From NCBI RefSeq assembly GCF_017498565.1, contig NZ_CP071794.1:1612001-1676000 (forward strand): 64,000 nucleotides of DNA, written 5' to 3'. Numbering within the stretch: the stretch's first letter is position 1; each line of letters starts with the position of its first letter. Below, piece by piece: positions 24,826 through 33,491 of the stretch. The notes under the pieces were generated by a model, which saw only the letters and a program-made list of their open reading frames with translations, made no database searches and was not told where the DNA came from. The position numbers and the translations under genes are program-made. The stretch comes from Parasphingorhabdus cellanae (GTDB taxonomy: Bacteria > Pseudomonadota > Alphaproteobacteria > Sphingomonadales > Sphingomonadaceae).

Positions 24826-25920
24826 TTATGGTTCGCGCTTGCCATCCAGAAAATCGACAATCGCTTGAGTGCCGAGCTCCGGTTTTTCCATTGAGGTCCA
24901 ATGGTTAATCCCGGGCAGACGGACAGTGGTCCAGTCATCCCCGTAATTACTCACTTTTTCGATCAATTCAGGCACAAAAATCTGGTCCGCCTCCCCCCAG
25001 ATAAACAACGTGGGAACTTCGATTCTCGCTTCTGCTCCGGGCCACAGGTCAGCATCACTAATCTCTTCAAAAGGAGGGATATTCGCGCGATACCAGTTCA
25101 TCGCCGCGTTGATTCTTTCCGGATCATTCAGCGCAGCATGAAAAAGGGCAACCTCCCCGACTGTTAGATCACCGCGATCCAGCAGCCCCTGATAGGATCG
25201 TTGGGCAATATTCTTTGCGGCATCGGTTGCGCGCAGCTGGTCCAGCGTGGTTGTCCGCATGACTTGCATATATTGCGACCGTTTTTGCTGTTCCTCGTCG
25301 GTTTTCATATGTTTCAGCAGGGCGTTCAGGGGCGGTGCGCTCATCCCGATGACTTTGTGCAGCCGATTCGGATAGGCCTGCGCATAGGAAAGAGCGAGAA
25401 CAGCACCCCAGTCATGTCCGACAAGCACATATTTCTCATCACCGCCCAAATGACGGGACAGGGCGTCAAGCTGTGCTGCAAGCCTGGCAATGTCATAGGG
25501 GGCAGGATTCTGCGGTTTGGCAGACAGGCCGGAGCCTAGACCATCAACCGCCACGACGCGGTATTCTCCCTTTAACGCCTCCATCTGGTCGAACCAGCTG
25601 TACCAAAAGGATGGAAAGCCATGATAGAAGATGATCAGCGGCCCCTCACCTGCCTCGACGTAGTGAATCCGGTCGTTGCCCTCGCCAAAATAGCCTTCCC
25701 GATAGCCGATATTGCCTGTGCGATTGGCATTAGCAAAAGTTACCGCGGGGTCGGTCACTTGCATATCATTACTGGCAGTGATCGGTGGTGCTGAATTGCC
25801 GGACGTCGCGACCGGCTCATCGCTGCGTGATTCGCCAGTGCAACCCACCAGCAGGCAAGGCGCTATGATGGTAGATGTGAGCTTTCTCAGCCACCTCGTC
25901 TCTCTCACTATCTCTCGCAT
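24826..25920 (-). CDS. Alpha/beta hydrolase lipoprotein, epoxide hydrolase / haloalkane dehalogenase type
   Basis: About 364 residues from the ATG at 25920, which has GGGGAGAGG directly upstream; a longer start at 25950 lacks this. The N terminus is a lipoprotein signal ending LLVGC, followed by a Ser/Asp/Thr-rich linker. The hydrolase domain has HGFP (oxyanion), the nucleophile elbow G-H-D-W-G with Asp instead of Ser, an acid in WGEADQIFVP and the His in INHWTSMEKPE. An Asp nucleophile is typical of epoxide hydrolases and dehalogenases, which are usually cytoplasmic, so a membrane-anchored periplasmic version is unusual. It diverges from the quinohemoprotein gene across one shared operator. 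Confidence 0.85.
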   Translation of the reverse strand: MREIVRETRWLRKLTSTIIAPCLLVGCTGESRSDEPVATSGNSAPPITASNDMQVTDPAVTFANANRTGNIGYREGYFGEGNDRIHYVEAGEGPLIIFYHGFPSFWYSWFDQMEALKGEYRVVAVDGLGSGLSAKPQNPAPYDIARLAAQLDALSRHLGGDEKYVLVGHDWGAVLALSYAQAYPNRLHKVIGMSAPPLNALLKHMKTDEEQQKRSQYMQVMRTTTLDQLRATDAAKNIAQRSYQGLLDRGDLTVGEVALFHAALNDPERINAAMNWYRANIPPFEEISDADLWPGAEARIEVPTLFIWGEADQIFVPELIEKVSNYGDDWTTVRLPGINHWTSMEKPELGTQAIVDFLDGKREP

Positions 25921-25965
25921 TACCTCTCCCCGGTAAATTTGCCATTGCATTGCGCCTACACGCCG

Positions 25966-25990
25966 TTATTGTAAAGATAGTCAACAATAA
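25966..25990. promoter_or_regulatory. Shared TTGACT-containing dyad, copy 2 (hydrolase / quinohemoprotein divergent promoter)
   Basis: TTATTGT and ACAATAA form a perfect 7+11+7 inverted repeat in the 131-bp gap between the divergent hydrolase and PQQ enzyme genes, so one bound protein could control both. On the minus strand it contains GTTGACT followed by TTTACAATAA, aligned with copies 1 and 3. Confidence 0.65.
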
Positions 25991-26051
25991 AATACTGCGC
26001 CTGTCAAATCTTTCCGAGGAGGCAGGGCGTGGAGAGGTATGACTTGATCTG

Positions 26052-27923
26052 ATGCGTTCTATCTTTACCAGTTCTGCTACCATTCTGTTCGCCGCGAGCT
26101 TTTTGGGGGGCTGTGACTCGAGCGGAAAACCGACGCAGCCGGATGACCGGTCAGCGAACACCGTAACAGTCCAGAACGAGGCAGGCAAAGCACTATATCA
26201 GCAATATTGCGCAAGTTGTCACGATAACGGATCCACCGAGGCCCCGACCAAAGCGGCGATCATGATGCAGGGGACGGAAGAAATTGTCCGCGCGCTGAAC
26301 AGCGGCATCATGAAAGAGCAGGCATCCATGCTGCAACCGATGCAGCGGCGGTTAATTGCGGAATATCTTGGCAGCCCCAAAACAGGCGATGCGCTGGTTA
26401 ACGCAAAAGCCAACCAGTGTAGCGGTACCCTGAAGCTCGCATCCTCGCCCTCATGGAACCGTTGGGGCAACGGCCTTCGGAACTCCCGTTATCAGCCAGC
26501 ATCGCTTAGCGGTATCAACCCGCAAACCGCACCAAATCTGAAACTCAAATGGGCCTTTGGTTTCCCCGGTGCAGCAAGAGCACGTTCACAACCGGCTGTG
26601 ACCCGGGAAGCGATTTTTACCGGCAGTCAGAGCGGACTTGTCTATGCCCTGGACACAAAAACCGGATGCGTCTGGTGGACCTTCGAAGCCAAAGCGGAAG
26701 TGCGTAACGCACCCACTATTTCCACGGATAGCGAAGGCAAGCCCAAGACGCTCTATTTTGGTGATCTGGAGGCAAATGTTTATGCTGTCGATGCCGGGAG
26801 CGGCGAACTGCTCTGGACCCGTTCTGTCAGGGATCATCCGGCCGGCACAATTACCGGTTCGATAACGCTGTATAAAAGCCGCCTCTTTGTGCCGATGTCT
26901 TCACTCGAAGTCGTCAATGCCTATAGCCCTGAATATGAATGCTGCACCTTTCGGGGCGGTGTGCTGGCGCTAGATGCCAGAACCGGTGAGACGCGGTGGC
27001 GTTTCTACACGACCGCAAAACCGGAAAAAACCGGCACCAACAGTGTTGGCAGAGACCGGTTTGGTCCTTCTGGCGCACCGATCTGGTCTACGCCCACCGT
27101 CGATCGCAAGCGCAATCTGATCTATGTCGGCACGGGCGAAAACTATTCCTCCCCGGCCAATGATATGAGCGACGCGATCATCGCGCTCGAACCGGATAGC
27201 GGCGCAGTGGTCTGGGTTCAGCAAACCATAGAAGGCGACGCATGGAACGCGGCCTGTGGGCGGCACGGCACGCAGGTAAATTGCCCGGAAGAAAACGGAC
27301 CTGATTTCGATTTTGGTGCGCCGCCCATCCTGACCCGGCTATCCAACGGCAAGGATATCATTCTGGCTGGTCAGAAGTCCGGCATGATTTACGGCATGGA
27401 TCCCGACAATGCAGGAAAAATATTGTGGGAAAAACGCGCTGGTATGGGCGGCTTTAATGGCGGCGTGCATTGGGGCATGGCAACCGATGGCGAAACGCTG
27501 TTTGTCGGTATCGCCGATACGCCGGGCAATGAATTTGCCGTTGGCCCCGCTCGGCAGGGGATGCACGCCTATGATCCGGCCACAGGAAAGGCGTTATGGA
27601 GCAAATATGAACCCGATGTCTGTGACGAGAACAAACATGAATGCCGCACCGCCCTCTCCGCGCCGCCAACGATTACGCCGGGGGTCATATTTTCAGGAGC
27701 GCTCAATGGCATTTTGCGCGCCTATTCGATGGATGGTGGAACAATCTTGTGGAGCACCGATACCCGGCGTGAATATGAAACTGTTAACAACGTAAAGGCT
27801 CGCGGAGGATCAATTGACTCGAGCGGGCCTGTGGTCGCAAACGGCCTGCTGATCGTCAACAGCGGCTATGACAAATTTGGCCAGATACCGGGCAATGTAA
27901 TGCTCGTATATGGACTGGAATGA
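26052..27923 (+). CDS. PQQ- and haem c-containing dehydrogenase, polyvinyl-alcohol-dehydrogenase-like lipoprotein
   Basis: This 623-residue protein has a lipoprotein signal (ending FLGGC), a small cytochrome c domain with C53-A-S-C56-H57, and a PQQ beta-propeller. Propeller blades are recognisable by repeats such as GLVYALDTKTGCVWWTF, ANVYAVDAGSGELLWTR and GGVLALDARTGETRWRF. This order (haem first, propeller second) is that of sphingomonad PVA dehydrogenase; quinohemoprotein alcohol dehydrogenases have the opposite order. It should oxidise secondary alcohols in the periplasm and pass electrons to a cytochrome. Its stop overlaps an ATGA just before the VOC gene, so the two form an operon. Confidence 0.82.
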   Translation: MRSIFTSSATILFAASFLGGCDSSGKPTQPDDRSANTVTVQNEAGKALYQQYCASCHDNGSTEAPTKAAIMMQGTEEIVRALNSGIMKEQASMLQPMQRRLIAEYLGSPKTGDALVNAKANQCSGTLKLASSPSWNRWGNGLRNSRYQPASLSGINPQTAPNLKLKWAFGFPGAARARSQPAVTREAIFTGSQSGLVYALDTKTGCVWWTFEAKAEVRNAPTISTDSEGKPKTLYFGDLEANVYAVDAGSGELLWTRSVRDHPAGTITGSITLYKSRLFVPMSSLEVVNAYSPEYECCTFRGGVLALDARTGETRWRFYTTAKPEKTGTNSVGRDRFGPSGAPIWSTPTVDRKRNLIYVGTGENYSSPANDMSDAIIALEPDSGAVVWVQQTIEGDAWNAACGRHGTQVNCPEENGPDFDFGAPPILTRLSNGKDIILAGQKSGMIYGMDPDNAGKILWEKRAGMGGFNGGVHWGMATDGETLFVGIADTPGNEFAVGPARQGMHAYDPATGKALWSKYEPDVCDENKHECRTALSAPPTITPGVIFSGALNGILRAYSMDGGTILWSTDTRREYETVNNVKARGGSIDSSGPVVANGLLIVNSGYDKFGQIPGNVMLVYGLE

Positions 27924-27934
27924 GGAGAAAGTTG

Positions 27935-29041
27935 ATGATCAGATCTGTCGTTGCCGGGCTGGGCCTTGTCCTGTGTCTCACATCGTGCATGCAACAAAGC
28001 GAAGTTGCTTCCGCGGGTGATGATACCACCCCACAGGCCACTGATGAACCACGGACTGTCCAGTCCGACTTTTTCCGCCCCTCCACCCTGGGTGACACGC
28101 GTATCAAGGGGGTTCGCTTCGTTGGCAAAACCGTGTCCGATATCGATGATACAATCGCTTTCTACCAGCAAGCCGTACCCTATGAATTGGTGCACCGGTA
28201 CCGTATCCCTGCCAGCGAGATTTATCTGCCCGGAATGATGGACCGGAAACATGGCGAGGTCGAAATTGCCCTGATCAAAACGCCGACCGTGTTCCTGCAG
28301 CTGACAGACTTTGATCCTGACGCAAAGGAACCACCATTTGTAAAACCTGTTTACGGCCCGGGCTATACCCATGTCTGTTTCCAGTCCCCTGCTTCCGATC
28401 AAGCCTTCTCTAAGTTCAAGCAAGCGGGACTGGACATCGTCACCATAGGCGGTGAGCTGGTCGATATCGGCGGCTATGGTATCGTCTATGCCTATGGACG
28501 TGATCATGATGGTACGATGATTGAAAATGAAGTCATGGACCGTCCAACACGACAGGAAAAAGCATGGATATCGCATATTGGCGGTGCCACATCCGACGTG
28601 GATCGGATGATTGCTTTCTATACAAAATTTATCGGCTATGGCGCGCGCAGAACCGGTGAATATTCGGGTAACAAAAAGATTGACGCCATTGCGGGCATCG
28701 ATGGACTGGTACTGCGAAGCTCATGGTTTGTGGTGCGCAACCTGCAACTGGAATTCTGGCAATATGTTACCCCGCCGACGCCTGTCCGCGACGCCCCTGC
28801 TATGGTCGACCAGATGGGTTACAATATGACCGCATTCGAGGTCACCGATGCCGATGCGGAACGGAAACGGCTGGCCGCCGAGGGGATCAAGATGATGGGC
28901 CCCGCGATAATGAGCCGCGGCTGGAAAATCTATTATGCGCATGACCCTGACGGCAACATAATCTCCATCCAGCAAAACATGTCGGCTGGAAAAGATGAAT
29001 CTATCGATGCGATGCTATGGATCGATCCAACAACATATTGA
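27935..29041 (+). CDS. Two-module VOC (glyoxalase/dioxygenase fold) lipoprotein
   Basis: About 368 residues. I chose the ATG at 27935 because AGGAG lies 8 bases upstream; the ATG at 27920 overlaps that site. The signal peptide ends CLTSC (lipobox), so the protein is periplasmic and membrane-anchored. Two VOC modules follow: the first from KGVRFVGKTVSDIDDTIAFY, the second from ISHIGGATSDVDRMIAFYTK, with candidate metal ligands in YGPGYTHVCFQSP and the Glu in NLQLEFWQY. VOC proteins are normally cytoplasmic, so export is notable. It could cleave, isomerise or bind the product of the co-transcribed PQQ dehydrogenase. Confidence 0.78.
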   Translation: MIRSVVAGLGLVLCLTSCMQQSEVASAGDDTTPQATDEPRTVQSDFFRPSTLGDTRIKGVRFVGKTVSDIDDTIAFYQQAVPYELVHRYRIPASEIYLPGMMDRKHGEVEIALIKTPTVFLQLTDFDPDAKEPPFVKPVYGPGYTHVCFQSPASDQAFSKFKQAGLDIVTIGGELVDIGGYGIVYAYGRDHDGTMIENEVMDRPTRQEKAWISHIGGATSDVDRMIAFYTKFIGYGARRTGEYSGNKKIDAIAGIDGLVLRSSWFVVRNLQLEFWQYVTPPTPVRDAPAMVDQMGYNMTAFEVTDADAERKRLAAEGIKMMGPAIMSRGWKIYYAHDPDGNIISIQQNMSAGKDESIDAMLWIDPTTY

Positions 29042-29116
29042 GAGCCATGCGGGGCGCGATATACATAGCGAGGGATGACGCTTCATTCCCCACGGACATT
29101 ATGTTAGTCGAATCGG

Positions 29117-29779
29117 ATGAATGAACAAAGTCCAATCAAACAGCGGCGTTACAGCCCGGAAAAGCGCAAGTCCCTGATCCTTGACCACACGGCGAACATT
29201 GTGGCGAGAGAAGGCGTCGCGATGGCGACGATGGACCGTATCGGTAGAGAAGCGGGCATCAGCAAATCGCTGGTTTATACCTATTTTGACAACCAGACCG
29301 ATTTGCTCAGAGTATTGCTCAAAAGAGAGCTTAAAAGGCTGAGAAAACTGCAGGCGAAAGAGGCCAGAGAGGCGGAAACTTTCGAAGGTCTGGTGCGGGG
29401 TGTAACCCACCAGTACCTGAAATATATTGAGGAACGCGGCCTGCTTATCGAACGCCTGCAGGCAGAACCGAGCGTATCGGACGGCCATGACCCGACAGAT
29501 TACAGCCGCGACGATGCAGTCGATTATATTGCCGATATTGTCGTCGACAATTTTAACCTGCCGAGGACGCTCGCCAAAACCGTGATCGATATCTCCTTTG
29601 GTTTACCGGCAACCGCCGGAGCCCATTTCCTGCGCAGTGATGAAAGCCGCCAGGAAATCGAAGATATCACGGTGACCATGATATTGGGTTCGCTCAACGC
29701 AATAGAAAATGATTTTGCCAAAAGGCAGCGGCCTTTGATACGCCAAAAACCGGAAGCTGGCACCAAAGCTGAGGAATGA
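29117..29779 (+). CDS. TetR family transcriptional regulator
   Basis: This 220-residue protein has an N-terminal helix-turn-helix typical of TetR: ATMDRIGREAGISKSLVYTYF followed by NQTDLLRVLLKREL. The C-terminal ligand domain is not assignable. It lies after the quinohemoprotein/VOC operon and converges with the SDR gene at a distance of 6 bases. It is the only TetR regulator in the window, and the 25-bp dyads before TBDR-2, the hydrolase/PQQ divergon and the SDR have the size of a TetR operator. I infer that it represses them and is released by the substrate or a metabolite. Its own promoter lacks an obvious copy of the dyad. Confidence 0.88.
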   Translation: MNEQSPIKQRRYSPEKRKSLILDHTANIVAREGVAMATMDRIGREAGISKSLVYTYFDNQTDLLRVLLKRELKRLRKLQAKEAREAETFEGLVRGVTHQYLKYIEERGLLIERLQAEPSVSDGHDPTDYSRDDAVDYIADIVVDNFNLPRTLAKTVIDISFGLPATAGAHFLRSDESRQEIEDITVTMILGSLNAIENDFAKRQRPLIRQKPEAGTKAEE

Positions 29780-29785
29780 CCCTAT

Positions 29786-30544
29786 TCAACCGGGATGAAT
29801 GGTCTGGCCGCCATCCAGCACCAAAGTCTGCCCGGTCATGAAATTGCTTTTCTGCGAAGCCAGATAGACGGCAATTCCTTCCATATCCTCCAAAGTTCCA
29901 AACTCGCCTGAGCAGGAGCGTCGTTTGCACGCGTCACGAAATGCCTGGGAGGTTTCGCGAGACATCTCTGTCTCGATATAGCCCGGCAAGATAGCATTTG
30001 CCTGTATGCCGGCACGACCCAGTTCGACAGCCAAAGCTCTTGTCAGTCCTGTAACGGCCGCCTTAGTCGTCGAATATCCAGCATGCAAGGGCGTACCCAA
30101 AAGAGCAGCGGCCGAAGACGTGACAACCAGTTTTCCGCCGCTTTTCCGTTCAAGGAAATGGGGGATAACCGCCTTGTACGTGTCCACGACACTCGTCAGA
30201 TTGAGGTCCACAACAGATGACCAATCGCTACCGGACAGCTGGTGCAGCATCGCTGTCGATCCGGAGCCCCCGGCATTGGCAAAGCAGCTGTCGACTTTAC
30301 CAAATCGCTTCAGCGTTGAATCAAATGTCGCCTTGATGTCTTCAGGATCAGTGACGTCACATTGAAAAGCCTCCACATCACCGCCCATATCTTTGAGCGC
30401 AGCAAGGGCATTTTCATTTTTTTCGCTATTGCGGCCCCAGATTGCAACGCTCGCCCCCGCCTTGACCAGGCCCTTTGCCATGGCAAGTCCCAGGCCCCCG
30501 TTTCCGCCGGTAACCAAAGCAACATGGTCGGATAAATCAAACAT
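29786..30544 (-). CDS. Short-chain dehydrogenase/reductase (classical SDR)
   Basis: About 252 residues from the ATG at 30544, where the family N terminus begins (MFDLSDHVALVTGGNGGLG); the longer frame up to 30640 would add non-homologous sequence over the operator. The cofactor motif is TGGNGGLG, with NAG in CFANAGGSG, the catalytic Ser in VTSSAAAL and Tyr-x-x-x-Lys in YSTTK. NAD(H) dependence is likely. It lacks a signal peptide and is cytoplasmic, unlike the other enzymes of the module. The shared dyad (30622-30646) lies about 80-100 bases upstream. It probably oxidises or reduces an alcohol/ketone after import. Confidence 0.87.
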   Translation of the reverse strand: MFDLSDHVALVTGGNGGLGLAMAKGLVKAGASVAIWGRNSEKNENALAALKDMGGDVEAFQCDVTDPEDIKATFDSTLKRFGKVDSCFANAGGSGSTAMLHQLSGSDWSSVVDLNLTSVVDTYKAVIPHFLERKSGGKLVVTSSAAALLGTPLHAGYSTTKAAVTGLTRALAVELGRAGIQANAILPGYIETEMSRETSQAFRDACKRRSCSGEFGTLEDMEGIAVYLASQKSNFMTGQTLVLDGGQTIHPG

Positions 30545-30621
30545 ATATTCAGGCTCCAAGCTCTTCAGGAAAGACTGCTTCCGGACCAAAAATATCACGC
30601 CGGACAAGATCAAGCTGTTAC

Positions 30622-30646
30622 TTATTGCAAAATAAGTCAATAGTGA
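30622..30646. promoter_or_regulatory. Shared TTGACT-containing dyad, copy 3 (SDR promoter)
   Basis: TATTG (30623-30627) and CAATA (30638-30642) form a perfect 5+10+5 dyad. On the minus strand it reads CTATTGACT, then TTTTGCAATAAG, in register with copies 1 and 2. All three copies point the same way relative to a downstream minus-strand gene. Confidence 0.6.
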
Positions 30647-31870
30647 TTTTTCACCAAATATGCTTTATTGGAGGCTGTCATGTGTCACTTGGCTATAACT
30701 TGGATGATTGGAATGAGAGCTTGTGTACTTGAGCCATCGACCAACCTAAAAAGGCAAATTGCAACCCTCGACATTGCAATATCATACGATACTGCGCACT
30801 AACTCGGCATATAAAACGCGAATCTGTTTTTCACCCTGGCCAGCTGTATCTTCTTCATGGGACTGGTCGCCTTTGTTTCATCCGAAACTACCAAAACCTG
30901 CTTTTCTCGTGCGGCTTAAAAGCCTGCGCATGTTAGCGATAGTTTACGTGAGCCAAAGCAAATCCTTGTTCGGTAGTCAGATCGGGCAATCTGAAATGAA
31001 CTGTTCGCGCTACAGGTAAACATTCATCTCGGTCGCGAAACCATCGCTTTCATACACGGTTCGTAATGGATGGACTTAGGCCGTTGTCACGCGCTTTATT
31101 TCGATAGTTTTTGGAAAAACTCTACTTGCGGAGGGTGTAGCGAGTCGGAGGTTCGAATCCTCTCGTCCCGACCAATTTTTCAAGGATTTGCGAAGAAATA
31201 GTGCTTAGCACTGGGATTTTAGTCTGGAGAAGTTTCTCACCTTATTTTCAGAAGGTGACTACCTGTCCAAAATCGGCATGCATTTCTCGAAATAATCGGA
31301 ATTGGGCTTGTTTGAATGTGAATCAGCAAGGTTGCTGGTTGGAATCCCTCAGAACTCACCACTACATGAATGGTTTAATTCGCATCCACAGTTGTAAATT
31401 CAAAATTACAACGGCGTTTAGAACGGTAAAATCGGTATTTAGTGCGTCTCTCTAACTTCAAACTGCAAGTCAAAGCAGGAGGTATAAATCCCGCTTCGTT
31501 CAAAAGAATTTGTTCAGGTGCACAGGAAATACCTAATCTGAACAACAAGTTCATTCGTCAATTCCAATATTTCAGTCATTTGTGACGGATTGTTTCTGAC
31601 ATCGAATTATAATTAACGTTTGTGGATGAAGTGCGTGCAGATAAACATGAAATTTGAATGAGCTTCGAGCCATGAACTATATGCGATCTCGTTTGCGCCT
31701 TAGATTAAGGGCGAGAAACGTGAAAGCTCGATCTAGATTGTTTGTAAATTTGCTCTTTCATTTCCTATTTTATCGCGGAGCAATTCCCGACTACAAGTTT
31801 TTTTGGGATTTTGAGAAACGTCGGTTACGTTGTAAGATCGCCTAAATCAATGGCTTCAGAAACACCAATT
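30647..31870. other. Long AT-rich non-coding stretch with a tRNA-like remnant
   Basis: About 1.2 kb lies between the SDR and Kelch operons. Frames of up to 86 codons exist, but they have no ribosome sites and no recognisable content. The right half is visibly richer in A and T than the neighbouring genes. The only structured element is the tRNA-Pro-like 3' end at 31142-31174. The stretch looks like eroded mobile DNA. Confidence 0.5.
31142..31174 (+). other. tRNA-Pro-like 3' fragment (possible old attachment site)
   Basis: The sequence GGAGG TTCGAAT CCTC is a complete T arm and is followed by TCGTCCCGACCA, one base away from the acceptor end and CCA of proteobacterial tRNA-Pro. Just upstream GGGTGTAGCG resembles the tRNA-Pro 5' region, as if the middle of the gene had been deleted. 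The acceptor arms no longer match fully, so it cannot be functional. No integrase is near. Confidence 0.5.
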
Positions 31871-32893
31871 TCAAGGGGTGGCACTCAGCATTTCAACCGT
31901 GACCACGTCTCCAGCACCGGTCTCTGTCGCACCACCAATAGCGTAAATATTGTTTTCTGTTGCAGCAGCCGCGAGTCCGTGGCGGGGAATATTTAAACTG
32001 GGGATGGGGCTCCACACATCTGTGGAAGGGTCATAGACCCAAGCGTCACCAAAAACCTTTTTGGTAGGAACCCATTGCTCGCCACCGAAAACGTAAAGCT
32101 TACCATCGACCGTCGCCGCAGCCGGAGCACCTGATGCCTTTGGCATTGGCGCCTTTACCGTCCATAATCCGGTTTCAGGGTCGTATACCTCCAAAGAAGC
32201 GACATTGACGTTAGCAGTATTACCGTCAGGTTGATTTAGATATTGGCGACCACCAACGACATATATTTTGCCGCTGATCACAGCGCTAGCGGCGCTATTG
32301 CGAGCCGTAGGTGCATCTGCGCCACGCGACCAACTGCGGGTAGCAGGATCATAGATATCGAGCTGGCTTGTGTCACGATGCTCGTTGAATTTAGCTGCCC
32401 CGCGCGTTCCACCAACCCGGCCGCCAACCACGTAAATCCGCCCCTCAACCACCGCAGAAATATGTTCACCCCGAGCTACTGGCAGATCGGGAAGAACACT
32501 CCACAGACTGGTTTCCGTTGAGTAAGAATAAACGGACGCCTCGGGTTTCCAGTCTGGAAATGCGCCGGAAAAACCACCGATCGCGAAGATCTCGTCATCG
32601 CCAGCTGACAAAGTGACGTGATGGCGTGGTGCAGGTAGATTCGCCAATGTCCGCCAAGTGTCGGTCTGCGGATCGTAAACCAGAAAATCGTCACGTACGG
32701 CAGATGCATTCTCAGTTAAACCGCCAGCGGTGTAGATCAACCCATCGTGCATGGTAGCGTAGATTTCCTGCCGCGGCGACGGCAGCGAAGCAGCATTTGA
32801 CCAATTCGACTGTGCAAAGATGGAACTGCTTATAAATAGCGCACCGATAGCGAAAAGAAATTTCGCACGATTGGCCAATATGTAGATCATCAT
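31871..32893 (-). CDS. Secreted Kelch-repeat beta-propeller protein
   Basis: About 340 residues from the ATG at 32893, which has GAGAG about 7 bases upstream; the longer frame to 32944 adds leader sequence. A signal peptide ends SSSIFAQS. Six Kelch blades are visible by their IY-x-(I/V/A)-GG motifs: LIYTAGG, EIFAIGG, RIYVVGG, KIYVVGG, KLYVFGG and NIYAIGG, each followed by a conserved Trp/Tyr pattern (YDPQTDTWRTL and equivalents). Such periplasmic propellers bind ligands or act as mutarotase/galactose-oxidase-like proteins; no catalytic residues can be named. It is the third gene after the SDR and cupin genes, with a 69-base gap. Confidence 0.85.
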   Translation of the reverse strand: MMIYILANRAKFLFAIGALFISSSIFAQSNWSNAASLPSPRQEIYATMHDGLIYTAGGLTENASAVRDDFLVYDPQTDTWRTLANLPAPRHHVTLSAGDDEIFAIGGFSGAFPDWKPEASVYSYSTETSLWSVLPDLPVARGEHISAVVEGRIYVVGGRVGGTRGAAKFNEHRDTSQLDIYDPATRSWSRGADAPTARNSAASAVISGKIYVVGGRQYLNQPDGNTANVNVASLEVYDPETGLWTVKAPMPKASGAPAAATVDGKLYVFGGEQWVPTKKVFGDAWVYDPSTDVWSPIPSLNIPRHGLAAAATENNIYAIGGATETGAGDVVTVEMLSATP

Positions 32894-32962
32894 TTTACAT
32901 CTCTCTTTTTGGTTTGAAATGAAATTCACGTTATTTTTTTCCACCCCAACCTCCGCCTTTGA

Positions 32963-33478
32963 TCAACGATTTTCAGGGAAGCCTGTCTCAATTGGTCCAT
33001 CGAAAATTACATAAGCGGTGCATCGATCTGCTACACAATTGGCGGCATGAAGTCGCTGACCAGGCTGATGTACGTATGAACCTGGGCGCAGAACTGGTGC
33101 TGTATCCTCGTTGCCTTCTGCATCCCAATGCTTCAATTCGCCCTCAATGAGCCACAGATGATAGTCATGGGTATGAAAATGCAAATTGCCGCTCCCTTTG
33201 TAATCGCGTCCATAACGGAAGAGTGTAAAGGACGGCCCGCTGTCCGGATTGCCGTCGAGTACAGCGATTTGAGGCCCGTCAGGCGATCTAGCATAAAGCG
33301 GGCGAAATGGTCGGTCCAAAGCATCGGCAACCGGCATTATGGTCATCGGCATCAAACGCTCTTGGACGGTGGCTTCAACAATTGACGGTTTCTCGGCTAT
33401 CGAACCCGCCTTTCCCGTGGAAGGCGAGCAAGACAACAAGCAAGTAATGACGGGTAGCAGAAGGAGGTGTTTCGGCAT
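32963..33478 (-). CDS. Cupin-domain lipoprotein
   Basis: About 171 residues from the ATG at 33478, with AGGAGAG 6 bases upstream. The signal peptide ends VITCLLSC (lipobox). The single cupin barrel is marked by GSGNLHFHTHDYHLWLIEGE, which supplies His ligands and a Glu, and PGSYVHQPGQRLHAANC, which supplies the last His. A metal-binding periplasmic enzyme or sugar-binding protein is likely. ChrR-like anti-sigma function is unlikely, because there is no zinc-finger domain and the protein is exported. It starts 13 bases after the SDR gene, so the two are co-transcribed. Confidence 0.8.
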   Translation of the reverse strand: MPKHLLLLPVITCLLSCSPSTGKAGSIAEKPSIVEATVQERLMPMTIMPVADALDRPFRPLYARSPDGPQIAVLDGNPDSGPSFTLFRYGRDYKGSGNLHFHTHDYHLWLIEGELKHWDAEGNEDTAPVLRPGSYVHQPGQRLHAANCVADRCTAYVIFDGPIETGFPENR

Positions 33479-33491
33479 AGTAGCTCTCCTT

